Shown here: positions 1-8,122 of the stretch, piece by piece
Layout of the letters: the number at the start of each line of letters is the position of its first letter
Position numbering within the stretch: the stretch's first letter is position 1
From: Halosimplex aquaticum
GTDB taxonomy: Archaea > Halobacteriota > Halobacteria > Halobacteriales > Haloarculaceae
Length of the DNA: 64,000 nucleotides
Reading direction: 5' to 3'
NCBI RefSeq assembly: GCF_028747785.1
Contig: NZ_CP118158.1
Coordinates: 372,001 to 436,000 of the forward strand
Position numbers and translations under genes: made by a program
The notes under the pieces: generated by a model
What the model was told of the DNA's origin: nothing
What the model saw: the letters and a program-made list of their open reading frames with translations, nothing else
Database searches by the model: none

Positions 1-268
1 CCGCGAGTACCGACCCGCCGACGAGGAAGTCGCCGAGGTGGCCGTCCTCCCGGTCGACGGGCTCACCGATCTGGACAACTACGAGAGCGAGCGCCGCGAC
101 CACCCCCACTACGGCGAGATCCGCCTGCACTTCTTCCACGTCGACGGCTACACCGTCTGGGGCGCCACCGCGAACATGCTCGTCCAGCTCCTGGAGTTGA
201 CCACCGACTGGGAGCTCCCGCCGGAGCCGGACCACGCGGTCGACGCAGACGCCGACCTCCCGGGCTGA
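1..268 (+). CDS. NUDIX hydrolase, C-terminal part (CoA-pyrophosphatase-like)
   Basis: Only the last 88 or so residues are in the window; the start lies upstream of base 1. The reading frame begins at base 2 and ends at a TGA at 266-268. The tail contains the YTVWGATANMLVQLLEL stretch seen at the end of haloarchaeal NUDIX hydrolases related to coenzyme A pyrophosphatase, followed by a short acidic end. The NUDIX box itself is not in the window, so the catalytic motif cannot be checked. The family hydrolyses nucleoside diphosphates linked to another group, for example CoA. No operon partner is visible downstream: the next gene has its own promoter and regulatory palindrome. Confidence 0.75.
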   Translation, partial: REYRPADEEVAEVAVLPVDGLTDLDNYESERRDHPHYGEIRLHFFHVDGYTVWGATANMLVQLLELTTDWELPPEPDHAVDADADLPG

Positions 269-368
269 GCTGAGAGCGTTCAGACCTGTCTCCCTGCTGA
301 TCTGGGACGAGATCCGTGCACACGACGTGCATTTTAGCCCGGACTGAGAATCAAAGCTATTATCATTC

Positions 369-384
369 TTTAGGCTAGCCTAAA
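369..384. promoter_or_regulatory. Perfect 16-bp palindrome, candidate iron-responsive (DtxR/SirR/Idr-type) operator
   Basis: TTTAGGCTAGCCTAAA is identical to its reverse complement and ends 6 nt before the ATG of the substrate-binding protein gene. An AT-rich stretch at about 351-363 could be the TATA element, which would put the palindrome over the transcription start. The TTAGG...CCTAA core resembles the DtxR-family iron box. The operator role is inferred from this similarity plus the iron-type transport gene behind it. Confidence 0.7.
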
Positions 385-389
385 ACCTC

Positions 390-1670
390 ATGGGAGACGA
401 TGGCAGCGGTCACGACGCACCGACGCGGCGCGAATACATGAAATACGGGACCGCGGTCATAGGCGGCGGCCTGATCGCAGGCTGTTCGAGTGGCCGGAGC
501 GGATCGACCCCGGTTTCGACCGACGGTGAGACGGCGGAGACGACCGGAACGGAGACGACGACCGACACGAAGAGGACGACCGACACGGAGACGACGATGG
601 GGACCAACACAGTCGGGGACAGATCGTATTCGGTGACGATGGCTCCGATGGGCACGGTCACGTTCGACAGCGTTCCGCAGAACGTGTTGGCCAGTTCAAC
701 GGCCAACATCGATATCGCGGCGGCGCTCGGTCACGGCACTGCAGTAAAATCGACGTCACGTCCGTCGTCGTCAATTCCCTCGCTGGAGTTCTATTACTCC
801 AGGCTTGACACCTCGAATGACTGGATTGAGTTCCAGGACGCGGGTAATTTCAGCAAAGAGACACTGTACGAACTGGACAGCGACGTTCACTTCCTCGACC
901 CGGCGTACGTCAATTCGCTTGACGGGTGGAGTAGATCCGACATCGAGGAGGTCAAGGGGAACGTCGGACCGTTTTTCGGGAATATGTACAGTCGGAAGCA
1001 CCGTGAACCGCCCGAATCCTGGCGTGACTCCTATCAGTACTACACGCTCTGGGAGCTAACCGAGAAGTACGCCGAGGTGTTGCAGGAACGAGAGCGATTC
1101 GAACAGTTAAACGGAGTCAAAGAGAGGCTTCTGAGCTACATCCAATCGAATCTCCCGGCACCGAACGACCGGCCCACAGTCGGCATGGTGTATCCCCGGC
1201 TGTCGGAAGACGCGTTCTACGTCCACAGACTCAACCAGCCGGGGTATTTCTTCGCACACACTCGCCCACTGGACGCCGTCGACGTCTTCGCGGACATCGA
1301 GACGGGCGAGTACGGTGGCAAACTCATCGATTACGAGGCGATGATCGAGGCAGACCCGGACGTCATCATCATGAACCACGGGATCTCGGCGTACTACGAC
1401 GTCCCTGACGCGAAACAGTCCATCCGTGATCACAGTGTGGGATCCGAATTGACCGCCGTTCAGAACGACCGTCTCTATGCGTCTGGTAACCCACGGCAGG
1501 GCCCGCTGATGAACCTCTTCCAGCTGGAGATGGCCGCCAAGCAGTTCTATCCGGAGCGGTTCGGAGAATGGCCCGGGTACTCCGCCGATGAGCCGTATCC
1601 GGAGATTCCCGAGGACGAGCAACTGTTCGACCGCCAGCGGGTAGCAGACATCATCAGCGGGGACTTCTAG
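390..1670 (+). CDS. ABC transporter substrate-binding lipoprotein, iron-siderophore/cobalamin type
   Basis: The 426-residue protein begins with a twin-arginine signal (TRREYMKYG) and a lipobox ending in GLIAGC, so it should be TAT-exported and lipid-anchored outside the membrane. A Thr/Ser-rich acidic linker follows (about residues 40-80), then a domain starting near YSVTMAPMGTVTFDSVP, as in periplasmic-binding-protein family 2 proteins that carry Fe(III)-siderophores, haem or B12. No permease or ATPase gene is adjacent, so it must work with transporters encoded elsewhere. The palindrome just upstream suggests repression when iron is sufficient. Base composition is somewhat less GC-rich than the neighbours, which may hint at separate ancestry. 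The ligand is not determinable from sequence alone. Confidence 0.85.
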   Translation: MGDDGSGHDAPTRREYMKYGTAVIGGGLIAGCSSGRSGSTPVSTDGETAETTGTETTTDTKRTTDTETTMGTNTVGDRSYSVTMAPMGTVTFDSVPQNVLASSTANIDIAAALGHGTAVKSTSRPSSSIPSLEFYYSRLDTSNDWIEFQDAGNFSKETLYELDSDVHFLDPAYVNSLDGWSRSDIEEVKGNVGPFFGNMYSRKHREPPESWRDSYQYYTLWELTEKYAEVLQERERFEQLNGVKERLLSYIQSNLPAPNDRPTVGMVYPRLSEDAFYVHRLNQPGYFFAHTRPLDAVDVFADIETGEYGGKLIDYEAMIEADPDVIIMNHGISAYYDVPDAKQSIRDHSVGSELTAVQNDRLYASGNPRQGPLMNLFQLEMAAKQFYPERFGEWPGYSADEPYPEIPEDEQLFDRQRVADIISGDF

Positions 1671-1757
1671 TCGAGGAACAGCCGACACGCACGTTCATCC
1701 GATCGCGGTCGGCCGAGTGGAGACAATCTTCAAGAGTCGACCGCCCGGACAGGGAGT

Positions 1758-2219
1758 ATGAACGACGAGGCAGGCATCTTCGCGAGCGAGTCGGAGTTTC
1801 TCGACCGCTACGTCCAGTTCGGCGCCGCGCAGGGGCGCGTGCTCTCGGTGACGTTCCCGGCGTCGCCCGACGACGAGGCCGCGTCCGACCACGAGCTGTT
1901 GGACCGGATCGAGGACTACCTCTCCGGCGTCGAGGACGACTTCGCGGACGTGACCGTCGCGCTGACGGTCCCGACCGACCAGCGCGGCGTCCTGGAGGCC
2001 GTCCGAGAGATCCCCTACGGCGAGCAGGTCGGCGTCGCGCAACTCCTCCGGATGACCCCCGACATGGACCCGGACGACGACGAGGACGTGCGGACCGCCC
2101 GGACCGCGCTCGCCGACAACCCCGCGCCGCTGCTCATCCCGGACCACCGCGTCCGCGACGGTCCCAGCGCCGCGCCCGCGGAGGTCGAACAGCGACTGCG
2201 CTCGGTCGAGGGGCTCTGA
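1758..2219 (+). CDS. Alkyltransferase-like protein (MGMT/Ogt fold) with Cys-to-Asp active site
   Basis: This 153-residue protein has the C-terminal MGMT layout: IPYGEQVGVAQLL near residue 85, then NPAPLLIPDHRV at 121-132. True O6-alkylguanine-DNA alkyltransferases have PCHRV here, and the Cys takes the alkyl group in a suicide reaction. The codon is GAC, so Asp129 replaces it. The protein should therefore be unable to transfer alkyl groups, but could still bind damaged DNA as the bacterial and yeast ATL proteins do (E. coli has Trp at this place). The N-terminal half is short and acidic and resembles the family only loosely. It stands alone between unrelated genes. Confidence 0.7.
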   Translation: MNDEAGIFASESEFLDRYVQFGAAQGRVLSVTFPASPDDEAASDHELLDRIEDYLSGVEDDFADVTVALTVPTDQRGVLEAVREIPYGEQVGVAQLLRMTPDMDPDDDEDVRTARTALADNPAPLLIPDHRVRDGPSAAPAEVEQRLRSVEGL

Positions 2220-2239
2220 CTGCCGCGCCGCTCACCCGC

Positions 2240-3313
2240 TCACGACCAGACGGGGTCCGGCAACCCGAGCCCCTCGTGGACGAGGAACTCCAGCGCGTTG
2301 ACGAGGTAGTGGGCGACGACCACCACGAGGAGGCTGTTCGTCAGGACGAACCCGGCCGCGAGGACGAATCCCAGCGCGCCCGTGACCGCGACGCCGACCC
2401 GCCCCTGTGCGCCGTGGCCCAGCGCGAAGGCGATCGAGGAGACGATCGCGAGCAGCCACGGCGACGCGCTCAGCGCCTCCGCCGTCGCACCGACGACCGC
2501 CGCCCGAAAGATGAACTCCTCGACGACGGCGATGACCGGCAGCGTCGCCCCGAGCAGGAGTACCCACGCCCTCCGCCCGTCCGGCGCGAGCAACTCGCGC
2601 AGTCCCTCGTCGTAGTCGGCCCCCGACGAGGCCGCCAGTCCGGAAGCGAGTTCGTTCCCGACCCAGAGAGCGACGCCGAAGCCGATCCCGACCGCGAGCG
2701 CCGGGAGCCCGGTCGAGAGCGGGTCGCCGCTGATCCCCAGCGTCGGGAGCGGCACGCCGAAGTACCACGCCCCGCCGGCGAGGATCGCCCCGAACAGCCC
2801 CTGCGTGAGCGCGACGTTCAGGAGCAACAGGCCGGGGGACATGGCGGGCGGCTCCGCGGCGCGCTGGAGCGGCGCCGGGTCGACCGGCCGGTCGTCGCGG
2901 TCGAACGTCGGCCGGTCCTCCGGGTTCCGTGCCGGACGGTCGTCACCGGATGTCTCCCGCCCGACCGCCCCGTCGGGCGCCAGCGGATGTGCGACCGAGG
3001 ACGACTCCCGGGTGGCCGGTTCGTCCGCGTCCGACTCGTCGGCGTCGCGGGCGCTCTCGTCCGCAGAATCGCGTGTGGTATCGAAATCGAACGCCGGCCG
3101 TCTCGACGCGTTCGGGCGGACGCCGTCGCCCGCGTCGCCTCCAGCACCGCTCTCCTCGCCGTCCCCGTCGTCGCTCTCGTCGACGACGCCCTGCGAGAGT
3201 CGCGCGAGGATGAGGAATCCGGCGAGGACGAAGGCGACGAGCCAGGCGAACGCGGCCAGGTCCGTCTCCGGGGGAGTGACGAGCGGAGGCGAAGCGAGGG
3301 GCCGGGCTGTCAC
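2240..3313 (-). CDS. CPBP-family intramembrane metalloprotease
   Basis: The 357-residue membrane protein has one N-terminal transmembrane segment (about 20-40), a long acidic, probably disordered linker (about 45-155), and then a multi-span domain. That domain holds the CPBP (Abi/CAAX protease) signatures: EEFIFR at 265-270, FALGH ending at His300 and HYLVN at 335-339. These supply the catalytic Glu and metal ligands of this intramembrane protease family (type II CAAX prenyl protease relatives). The substrate is unknown. It lies head-to-tail with lonB and about 100 bp from it, so it could be a second transcription unit in the same direction. The long linker between the first helix and the protease core is unusual. 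Confidence 0.85.
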   Translation of the reverse strand: MTARPLASPPLVTPPETDLAAFAWLVAFVLAGFLILARLSQGVVDESDDGDGEESGAGGDAGDGVRPNASRRPAFDFDTTRDSADESARDADESDADEPATRESSSVAHPLAPDGAVGRETSGDDRPARNPEDRPTFDRDDRPVDPAPLQRAAEPPAMSPGLLLLNVALTQGLFGAILAGGAWYFGVPLPTLGISGDPLSTGLPALAVGIGFGVALWVGNELASGLAASSGADYDEGLRELLAPDGRRAWVLLLGATLPVIAVVEEFIFRAAVVGATAEALSASPWLLAIVSSIAFALGHGAQGRVGVAVTGALGFVLAAGFVLTNSLLVVVVAHYLVNALEFLVHEGLGLPDPVWS

Positions 3314-3409
3314 AGTTCGAGTTGGGACTGGCCGGTCGAAAGTCGTTTCGGAGCGAGCGAGGCGAAAATCGCGTTCCAGCGGCGAGAGAGAACGAGAGGA
3401 CCGGAGCCG

Positions 3410-5575
3410 TTACTGCGGGCTCGGGCTGCCGCCGGTCTGGCCGACCTCGCGCTGTTCGAGCGCCTTGCCCGTGATGGACTTGAGGCGGTCGACGAGGCCG
3501 TCCTTCTCGGGTTCGCCCGCGAGGGCGACCTCCAGCACTTCCGAGATGTGCGAGACCGGGATGATCTCGATCTGGTCTTTGTACTCGTCCTCGATCATCA
3601 CGTCCTGCTCGTTGGCCTTCGGGATGATGACCGTGTCGAGGCCCGACTTCGCCGCGGCCTCGATCTTGTGGGTGACGCCGCCGACCGGGAGCACGTCGCC
3701 CCGGACCGACAGCGAGCCGGTCATCGCGAGGTTCTGCTCGACCGGGACGTCTTCCAGCGCGGAGATGACCGCGGTCGCCACGGTGATAGAGGCGGAGTCG
3801 CCGTCGACGCCGCCCTCGCCGGCCTGGACGAACTGGATGTGGACGTCCTTCTCGGAGATGTCCTCGTCGCTGAACTTCTTGATGATCGCCGAGACGTTCT
3901 GCACTGCTTCCTCGGCCATCTCCTGGAGCTGGCCGGTCGCGATGACCTGGCCGGGCCCCTGCGAGGGCGTGACCTCGGCCATGACGGGCAGGACGATACC
4001 GGAGTCCTCGCCCATGACCGCGAGGCCGTTGACGCGACCGATCACGTCGCCCTCGTTGACGGTGAGCTCGTAGTCCTTGCGGCGCTCGATGTAGTTGTCC
4101 GCGAGCTGCTGCTCGATCGAGCGGGAGCGTCGCTTGGCCTGGAGCACGTCGCCGCGCTCGGTGAACTCCTTGTCCTCGGCGCGGGCGATGTCGCCCGCGA
4201 CGCGGACCAGCCCACCGAGGTCACGGAGCTTCAGCGAGAGGTGGCCCTTCCGGCCCGAACGCCGCCGCGCTTCGAGGATGACTTCCTCGACGGCGGTCTC
4301 GGTGAAGTGGGGCAGACGGCCGTCCTTCTCGACTTCCTGGGCGACGAAGCGGGCGTACTTGCGGCGCATCTCGGCGTCGTCCTCGATGGTGTCGTCCATG
4401 TACACCTCGTACCCGTAGCCCTTGATACGCGAGCGCAGGGCGGGGTGCATGTTCTCCATGGCGTCGAGGTTCCCGGCCGCGACCATGATGAAGTCCGTCG
4501 GGACGGGCTCGGTCTGGACCATCGCGCCCGAGGAGCGCTCGGACTGGCCCGTGATGGAGAACTCGCCCTCCTGGATGGCCGTCATCAGCTTCTGCTGGCT
4601 GCGGATGTCGAGCGTGTTGATCTCGTCGACGAACAGCACGCCCTTGTTGGCCTTGTGGATGGCGCCGGCCTCGACGCGGTCGTGGCTCGGCGTCTCCATG
4701 CCGCCGGACTGGAACGGGTCGTGGCGGACGTCGCCCAGCAGCGCACCGGCGTGGGCGCCGGTGGCGTCCTCGAACGGCGCGACCTGCTGGTTCGCGTTGT
4801 TGACCAGCAGGTTCGGGATCATCGCGTCGTTGCCCCGCGAGCCGTAGCGGAAGGCCAGATAGACGACCCCGGCCGCGAGGATGCCCAGCAGGACCGACCC
4901 CTGGATGAGCAGGGCGTACCCGATGATGATCGCGATGATGATCCACATCAGGAACGACCGCATCTGGTTGCGCTTGCGCGCCTCCTCCTTGTGGGCGTCG
5001 ACGATCTGTTCGCCCTTCCCCGCCGGCACGGTCCGGATCTTCGGCTCGTTGCCGTCGTCGGGGTTGTGGTAGACGAGAACGTCCTGGAGTTCCTCCTTGG
5101 GGAGCAACTGGCTCATCGCCTTGGCGAGCATCGATTTGCCCGTCCCCGGCGAGCCGATCATCATCACGTGGCGGCGCTGCTTGGCGGCCTTCTTGACCAC
5201 GTCTCGGGCGTGGTCCTGCCCGATGACCTGGTCGACAAGGCGATCGGGGACCTCGATGTCCCCGGTAGTCTCGATATCGAGTCCACCGAGCAGGTCCTCG
5301 TCGGCGTTCTCGACGGCGGCCTCGTCGGCGTCGATCTCGACAGCGCTGCCGAGACTGTCGTCGCCGTCGACCGGGACCGCGTTCCCGCCGTCCTCGGTCG
5401 CCGGCCCATCACCGGCGGGCTCGTCGCCACCCTCGACGTCGACCGGCGTCTCCGGCTCCGACTCCGGCGGCTCGCCACGTTCGGAGTCCGGAGACTCGGC
5501 GTCGGTCACACCGACCTCCTCGGTCTCGTCCGCGTCCGCTGCGGACGGTTCGTCGTTGTCGATATTCTCACTCAT
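3410..5575 (-). CDS. lonB: Membrane-anchored ATP-dependent protease LonB
   Basis: The archaeal Lon protease degrades proteins at the inner face of the membrane. The start is the ATG at 5573-5575, giving 721 residues; an open frame continues upstream but lacks family similarity. An acidic N-terminal tail of about 100 residues is followed by the AAA+ domain with Walker A GSPGTGKS at 141-148. Two adjacent transmembrane segments are inserted in the AAA domain (around FLMWIIIAIIIGYALL and VLLGILAAGVVYLAF). The C-terminal Ser-Lys protease domain contains GDSASITVATAVISAL with the catalytic Ser and IPKANEQD with the Lys. In haloarchaea LonB is essential and controls carotenoid synthesis, among other things. 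An AT-rich promoter lies about 40 bp upstream. Confidence 0.97.
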   Translation of the reverse strand: MSENIDNDEPSAADADETEEVGVTDAESPDSERGEPPESEPETPVDVEGGDEPAGDGPATEDGGNAVPVDGDDSLGSAVEIDADEAAVENADEDLLGGLDIETTGDIEVPDRLVDQVIGQDHARDVVKKAAKQRRHVMMIGSPGTGKSMLAKAMSQLLPKEELQDVLVYHNPDDGNEPKIRTVPAGKGEQIVDAHKEEARKRNQMRSFLMWIIIAIIIGYALLIQGSVLLGILAAGVVYLAFRYGSRGNDAMIPNLLVNNANQQVAPFEDATGAHAGALLGDVRHDPFQSGGMETPSHDRVEAGAIHKANKGVLFVDEINTLDIRSQQKLMTAIQEGEFSITGQSERSSGAMVQTEPVPTDFIMVAAGNLDAMENMHPALRSRIKGYGYEVYMDDTIEDDAEMRRKYARFVAQEVEKDGRLPHFTETAVEEVILEARRRSGRKGHLSLKLRDLGGLVRVAGDIARAEDKEFTERGDVLQAKRRSRSIEQQLADNYIERRKDYELTVNEGDVIGRVNGLAVMGEDSGIVLPVMAEVTPSQGPGQVIATGQLQEMAEEAVQNVSAIIKKFSDEDISEKDVHIQFVQAGEGGVDGDSASITVATAVISALEDVPVEQNLAMTGSLSVRGDVLPVGGVTHKIEAAAKSGLDTVIIPKANEQDVMIEDEYKDQIEIIPVSHISEVLEVALAGEPEKDGLVDRLKSITGKALEQREVGQTGGSPSPQ

Positions 5576-5610
5576 ATAAACGATTCTGACAACTGAATCC
5601 AAGGGCTGTT

Positions 5611-5622
5611 TATTGATATACT
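5611..5622 (-). promoter_or_regulatory. Probable lonB TATA element
   Basis: On the minus strand this AT-rich block reads AGTATATCAATA, centred about 40 bp before the lonB ATG, implying a 5' leader of some 10-15 nt. It stands out against a GC-rich background. Confidence 0.5.
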
Positions 5623-5926
5623 TTCTCCCCTCGACCGGGTCGATAACAGGCGTAAACCGCCCGACGTGAGGGGTATCGGCCGGTAGCGGGTATACCGCTC
5701 TTACCCCCCGCTGGGATAAAAACAGGGAACGTATACGGGCGCCGGAGACCGCCCGCCACACCGCCGACGCGGCCGGCGAGGTCCACTCGCTCGCGCGCAA
5801 ACCCGGCGTTCGGCCGTGGGCAGTTGCCGGCGTCCGCCGATCGGCTGACGCCGTCGACGCGGGAGTGCGGTGCGACCGGACCGCGAGTCACTGGGGTTAA
5901 TGTAGCCGGTACGCCCACGGTAGTGT
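5623..5926. other. Intergenic region between lonB and nadM
   Basis: This divergent spacer holds no convincing gene; the short frames crossing it lack family similarity. It contains the AT-rich blocks GGTATACC near 5688 and GGGATAAAAACAGGG near 5711, which may be further promoter elements for the leftward lonB transcript, and GGTTAATGTAG near 5895, about 27 nt before the nadM ATG, which fits a leaderless nadM promoter. Confidence 0.4.
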
Positions 5927-6466
5927 ATGACGCGCGGGTTCTACATCGGGCGATTCCAGCCGTTTCACAACGGCCACCGGGCGATGGTCGACCACATCGT
6001 CGACGAGGTCGACGAACTCGTCCTCGGTATCGGGAGCGCAGACGTCTCGCACACCGTCCGCAACCCCTTCACTGCGGGCGAACGCGTGATGATGGTGACC
6101 AAGGCCGTCGAGGACGTCGACGTGCCGACCTACGTCGTCCCCATCGAGGACATCGACCGCAACGCCGTCTGGGTCAGCCACATCGAGAGCATGGCGCCGT
6201 CGTTCGACGTGGCCTACTCGAACAACCCCCTCGTGGTCCAGTTGTTCGAGGAGCGGGGCATCGAGGTGCGCGACTCGCCCATGTTCGATCGCGACCGGCT
6301 GGAAGGCAGCGACATCCGCGAGCGGATGCTCGACGGCGACACCTGGGACGACCGCGTCCCCGACGTCGTCGTCGACGTTATCGACGAGATCAGCGGCGTC
6401 CAGCGCCTCCAGACCGTCGCGAAGGACGACGTCTCCCGCCGCTGGGAAGCCGACGAAGACGACTGA
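5927..6466 (+). CDS. nadM: Nicotinamide-nucleotide adenylyltransferase (archaeal NadM type)
   Basis: The enzyme joins NMN (or NaMN) to AMP from ATP to make NAD. The 179-residue length is normal for archaeal NadM. The nucleotidyltransferase motif GRFQPFHNGH sits at residues 8-17, and the second, ISSTxxR-like region appears as EGSDIRERM near residue 126. Conserved NPFTAGERVMM and YSNNPLV segments lie between. It is divergently transcribed from lonB, an arrangement seen in other haloarchaea. A TATA-like TTAAT block about 27 nt before the ATG suggests a leaderless mRNA. Confidence 0.95.
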   Translation: MTRGFYIGRFQPFHNGHRAMVDHIVDEVDELVLGIGSADVSHTVRNPFTAGERVMMVTKAVEDVDVPTYVVPIEDIDRNAVWVSHIESMAPSFDVAYSNNPLVVQLFEERGIEVRDSPMFDRDRLEGSDIRERMLDGDTWDDRVPDVVVDVIDEISGVQRLQTVAKDDVSRRWEADEDD

Positions 6467-6511
6467 CCACCGAGAACTGACGACCGCCCCAGCCTACCGG
6501 CGATCGGCGAC

Positions 6512-7873
6512 CTACCGGGAGGAGTCTCCCAGGACGTCCCGTTCGACCGCCTCGATCTCATCCCTGATGGCCTCTCGTTCGAAGTACAGCAACTCGACGC
6601 CGAGGACGACGACCGAGATGACCAGCACCACGTAGAACGTGTTCCGCTCGTTCGCGTACAGGTGCCAGAACAGCAGCGGCAGGAACGCGGTCGTCCCGGC
6701 GAGACCGACTGCGGGCGGCCGCGGGTCGATCCGCTCGCGGTCGCGCTCCCGGAGCGCCAGGGCGCTCATCGCCCCGAAGACGACGATGAACGCGACCGAG
6801 GCGAAAGAGGTGATCCCGCCGAGGCTCCCGACGGCCGCGAAGACGGCGGTGACCGCACCGAGGCCGACCAGCGTCCGCGTCGGGATCCCGCTGGCGCTGG
6901 AATCGCCGACGCGGTCGGGCAGCAGGTCCGCCGACAGCATCCCCTTCGCGAAGTAGCCCGTCGAGAACAGCGTCGCGTTGATCGCGGACCCGGTCGAGAA
7001 CAGCGCCGAGGCCGAGATGGCGAACGCGCCCGCCCGGCGGAGGCCGACCGGCGCGGCGACGGCGCCGGCCGCCTGGACGAGCGCGGTGTGTGGGTGTGCC
7101 CGCAGCGCCTGCGGCGCCAGGGCGACCGTCGCGACCGCGACCAGCGCGTAGATGCCGACGGCGACCGGGATCGCGACGTACACCGCCGTCCGGATCGTCT
7201 CGACGGGGTCGGCGATGCTCTCCTGGTCGTAGAACAGCAGTTGCCAGCCCTGGAACGCCACGAACGACACCGCGGCGGCGACGATCGGGTCGAACGTCGT
7301 CAACTGCGACAGACCCAGCGAGAGCGACGCGGCGTCGGTCCCGAGGCCGACGTAGATCACGCCGGCCACGCCGAACGTCACGAGGACGCCCACCTTCAGC
7401 GCGACGAGGACGTTCTCGGCCGTACCGGTCGCCTGCGCACCCAGCAGGTTGAGCCCGACGAACCCGGCGACCGCGCCGACGGACACGACCGGGCGCAGCG
7501 GGACCGATCCCAGCGAGTCGGGGACGGCCCCGAGCGCCACGGTGAACTCGCCGAACGCGAAGGCGTACATCGCCATCGAGCCGACGTAGCCGAACAGCAG
7601 CGTCCAGCCGACCATTCCGGCCAGCGTCGCGTTGCCGACGAACGACTGGACGAAGGAGACGGACCCGCCCTGGTTCTCGTCGTCGACGTCGTTGAGCGCG
7701 TTGTAGGAGTAGCCGGCGCAGGCCGCGACGACGCCGGCCAGTGCGAACGCCGCCCAGGTAGCCGCGCCCGCGATCCCCGTGACCACGCCCAGCACGGCGT
7801 AGATGCCGCCGCCGATCATCCCGCCGAGCGCGATCGAGACGCTCTCGGTCAGGCCGAGCTGCTCATCGGGCAC
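6512..7873 (-). CDS. APC-superfamily amino acid permease
   Basis: The 453-residue protein starts with LGLTESVSIALGGMIGGGIYAVLG, the glycine-rich first helix of amino acid-polyamine-organocation transporters. About 12 hydrophobic segments follow, ending in a short charged tail. It probably imports an amino acid or amine by cation symport. No substrate can be inferred from the sequence or neighbours, and unlike the transporter at 52.6 kb it has no cytosolic UspA domain. It converges with nadM and is followed upstream by a roughly 250-bp spacer before the chaperonin gene. Confidence 0.85.
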   Translation of the reverse strand: MPDEQLGLTESVSIALGGMIGGGIYAVLGVVTGIAGAATWAAFALAGVVAACAGYSYNALNDVDDENQGGSVSFVQSFVGNATLAGMVGWTLLFGYVGSMAMYAFAFGEFTVALGAVPDSLGSVPLRPVVSVGAVAGFVGLNLLGAQATGTAENVLVALKVGVLVTFGVAGVIYVGLGTDAASLSLGLSQLTTFDPIVAAAVSFVAFQGWQLLFYDQESIADPVETIRTAVYVAIPVAVGIYALVAVATVALAPQALRAHPHTALVQAAGAVAAPVGLRRAGAFAISASALFSTGSAINATLFSTGYFAKGMLSADLLPDRVGDSSASGIPTRTLVGLGAVTAVFAAVGSLGGITSFASVAFIVVFGAMSALALRERDRERIDPRPPAVGLAGTTAFLPLLFWHLYANERNTFYVVLVISVVVLGVELLYFEREAIRDEIEAVERDVLGDSSR

Positions 7874-8122
7874 GATTGGGTCGACGTTCGGGTTTCCGCC
7901 GGTTGAAGGTGACGCCGGCTCGACTACCGGGAGCGAGACTCCGATTCGGTCGCTCCCAGCGGACGGAAGACAGTGACCGAGCGCGAGACCGGATTCAGCG
8001 TCGCTTCGGTCGCCCGTCGGATCCGCCGGTCCGTCGTCCCATCGCGAGACCCGCGGGTCGACGCGGGAACGCTGCGGAAAAAGAAGCGGTCGTGTACTGC
8101 GCGATCGGCGGTCCGAGCGGGC

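Noticed and set aside
2276..5596. Long rightward open frame opposite the CPBP and lonB genes
   Set aside because: It is an antisense shadow of GC-rich coding sequence; the product is Arg/Asp/Val-rich repeats without any motif, while the minus strand encodes recognisable proteins.
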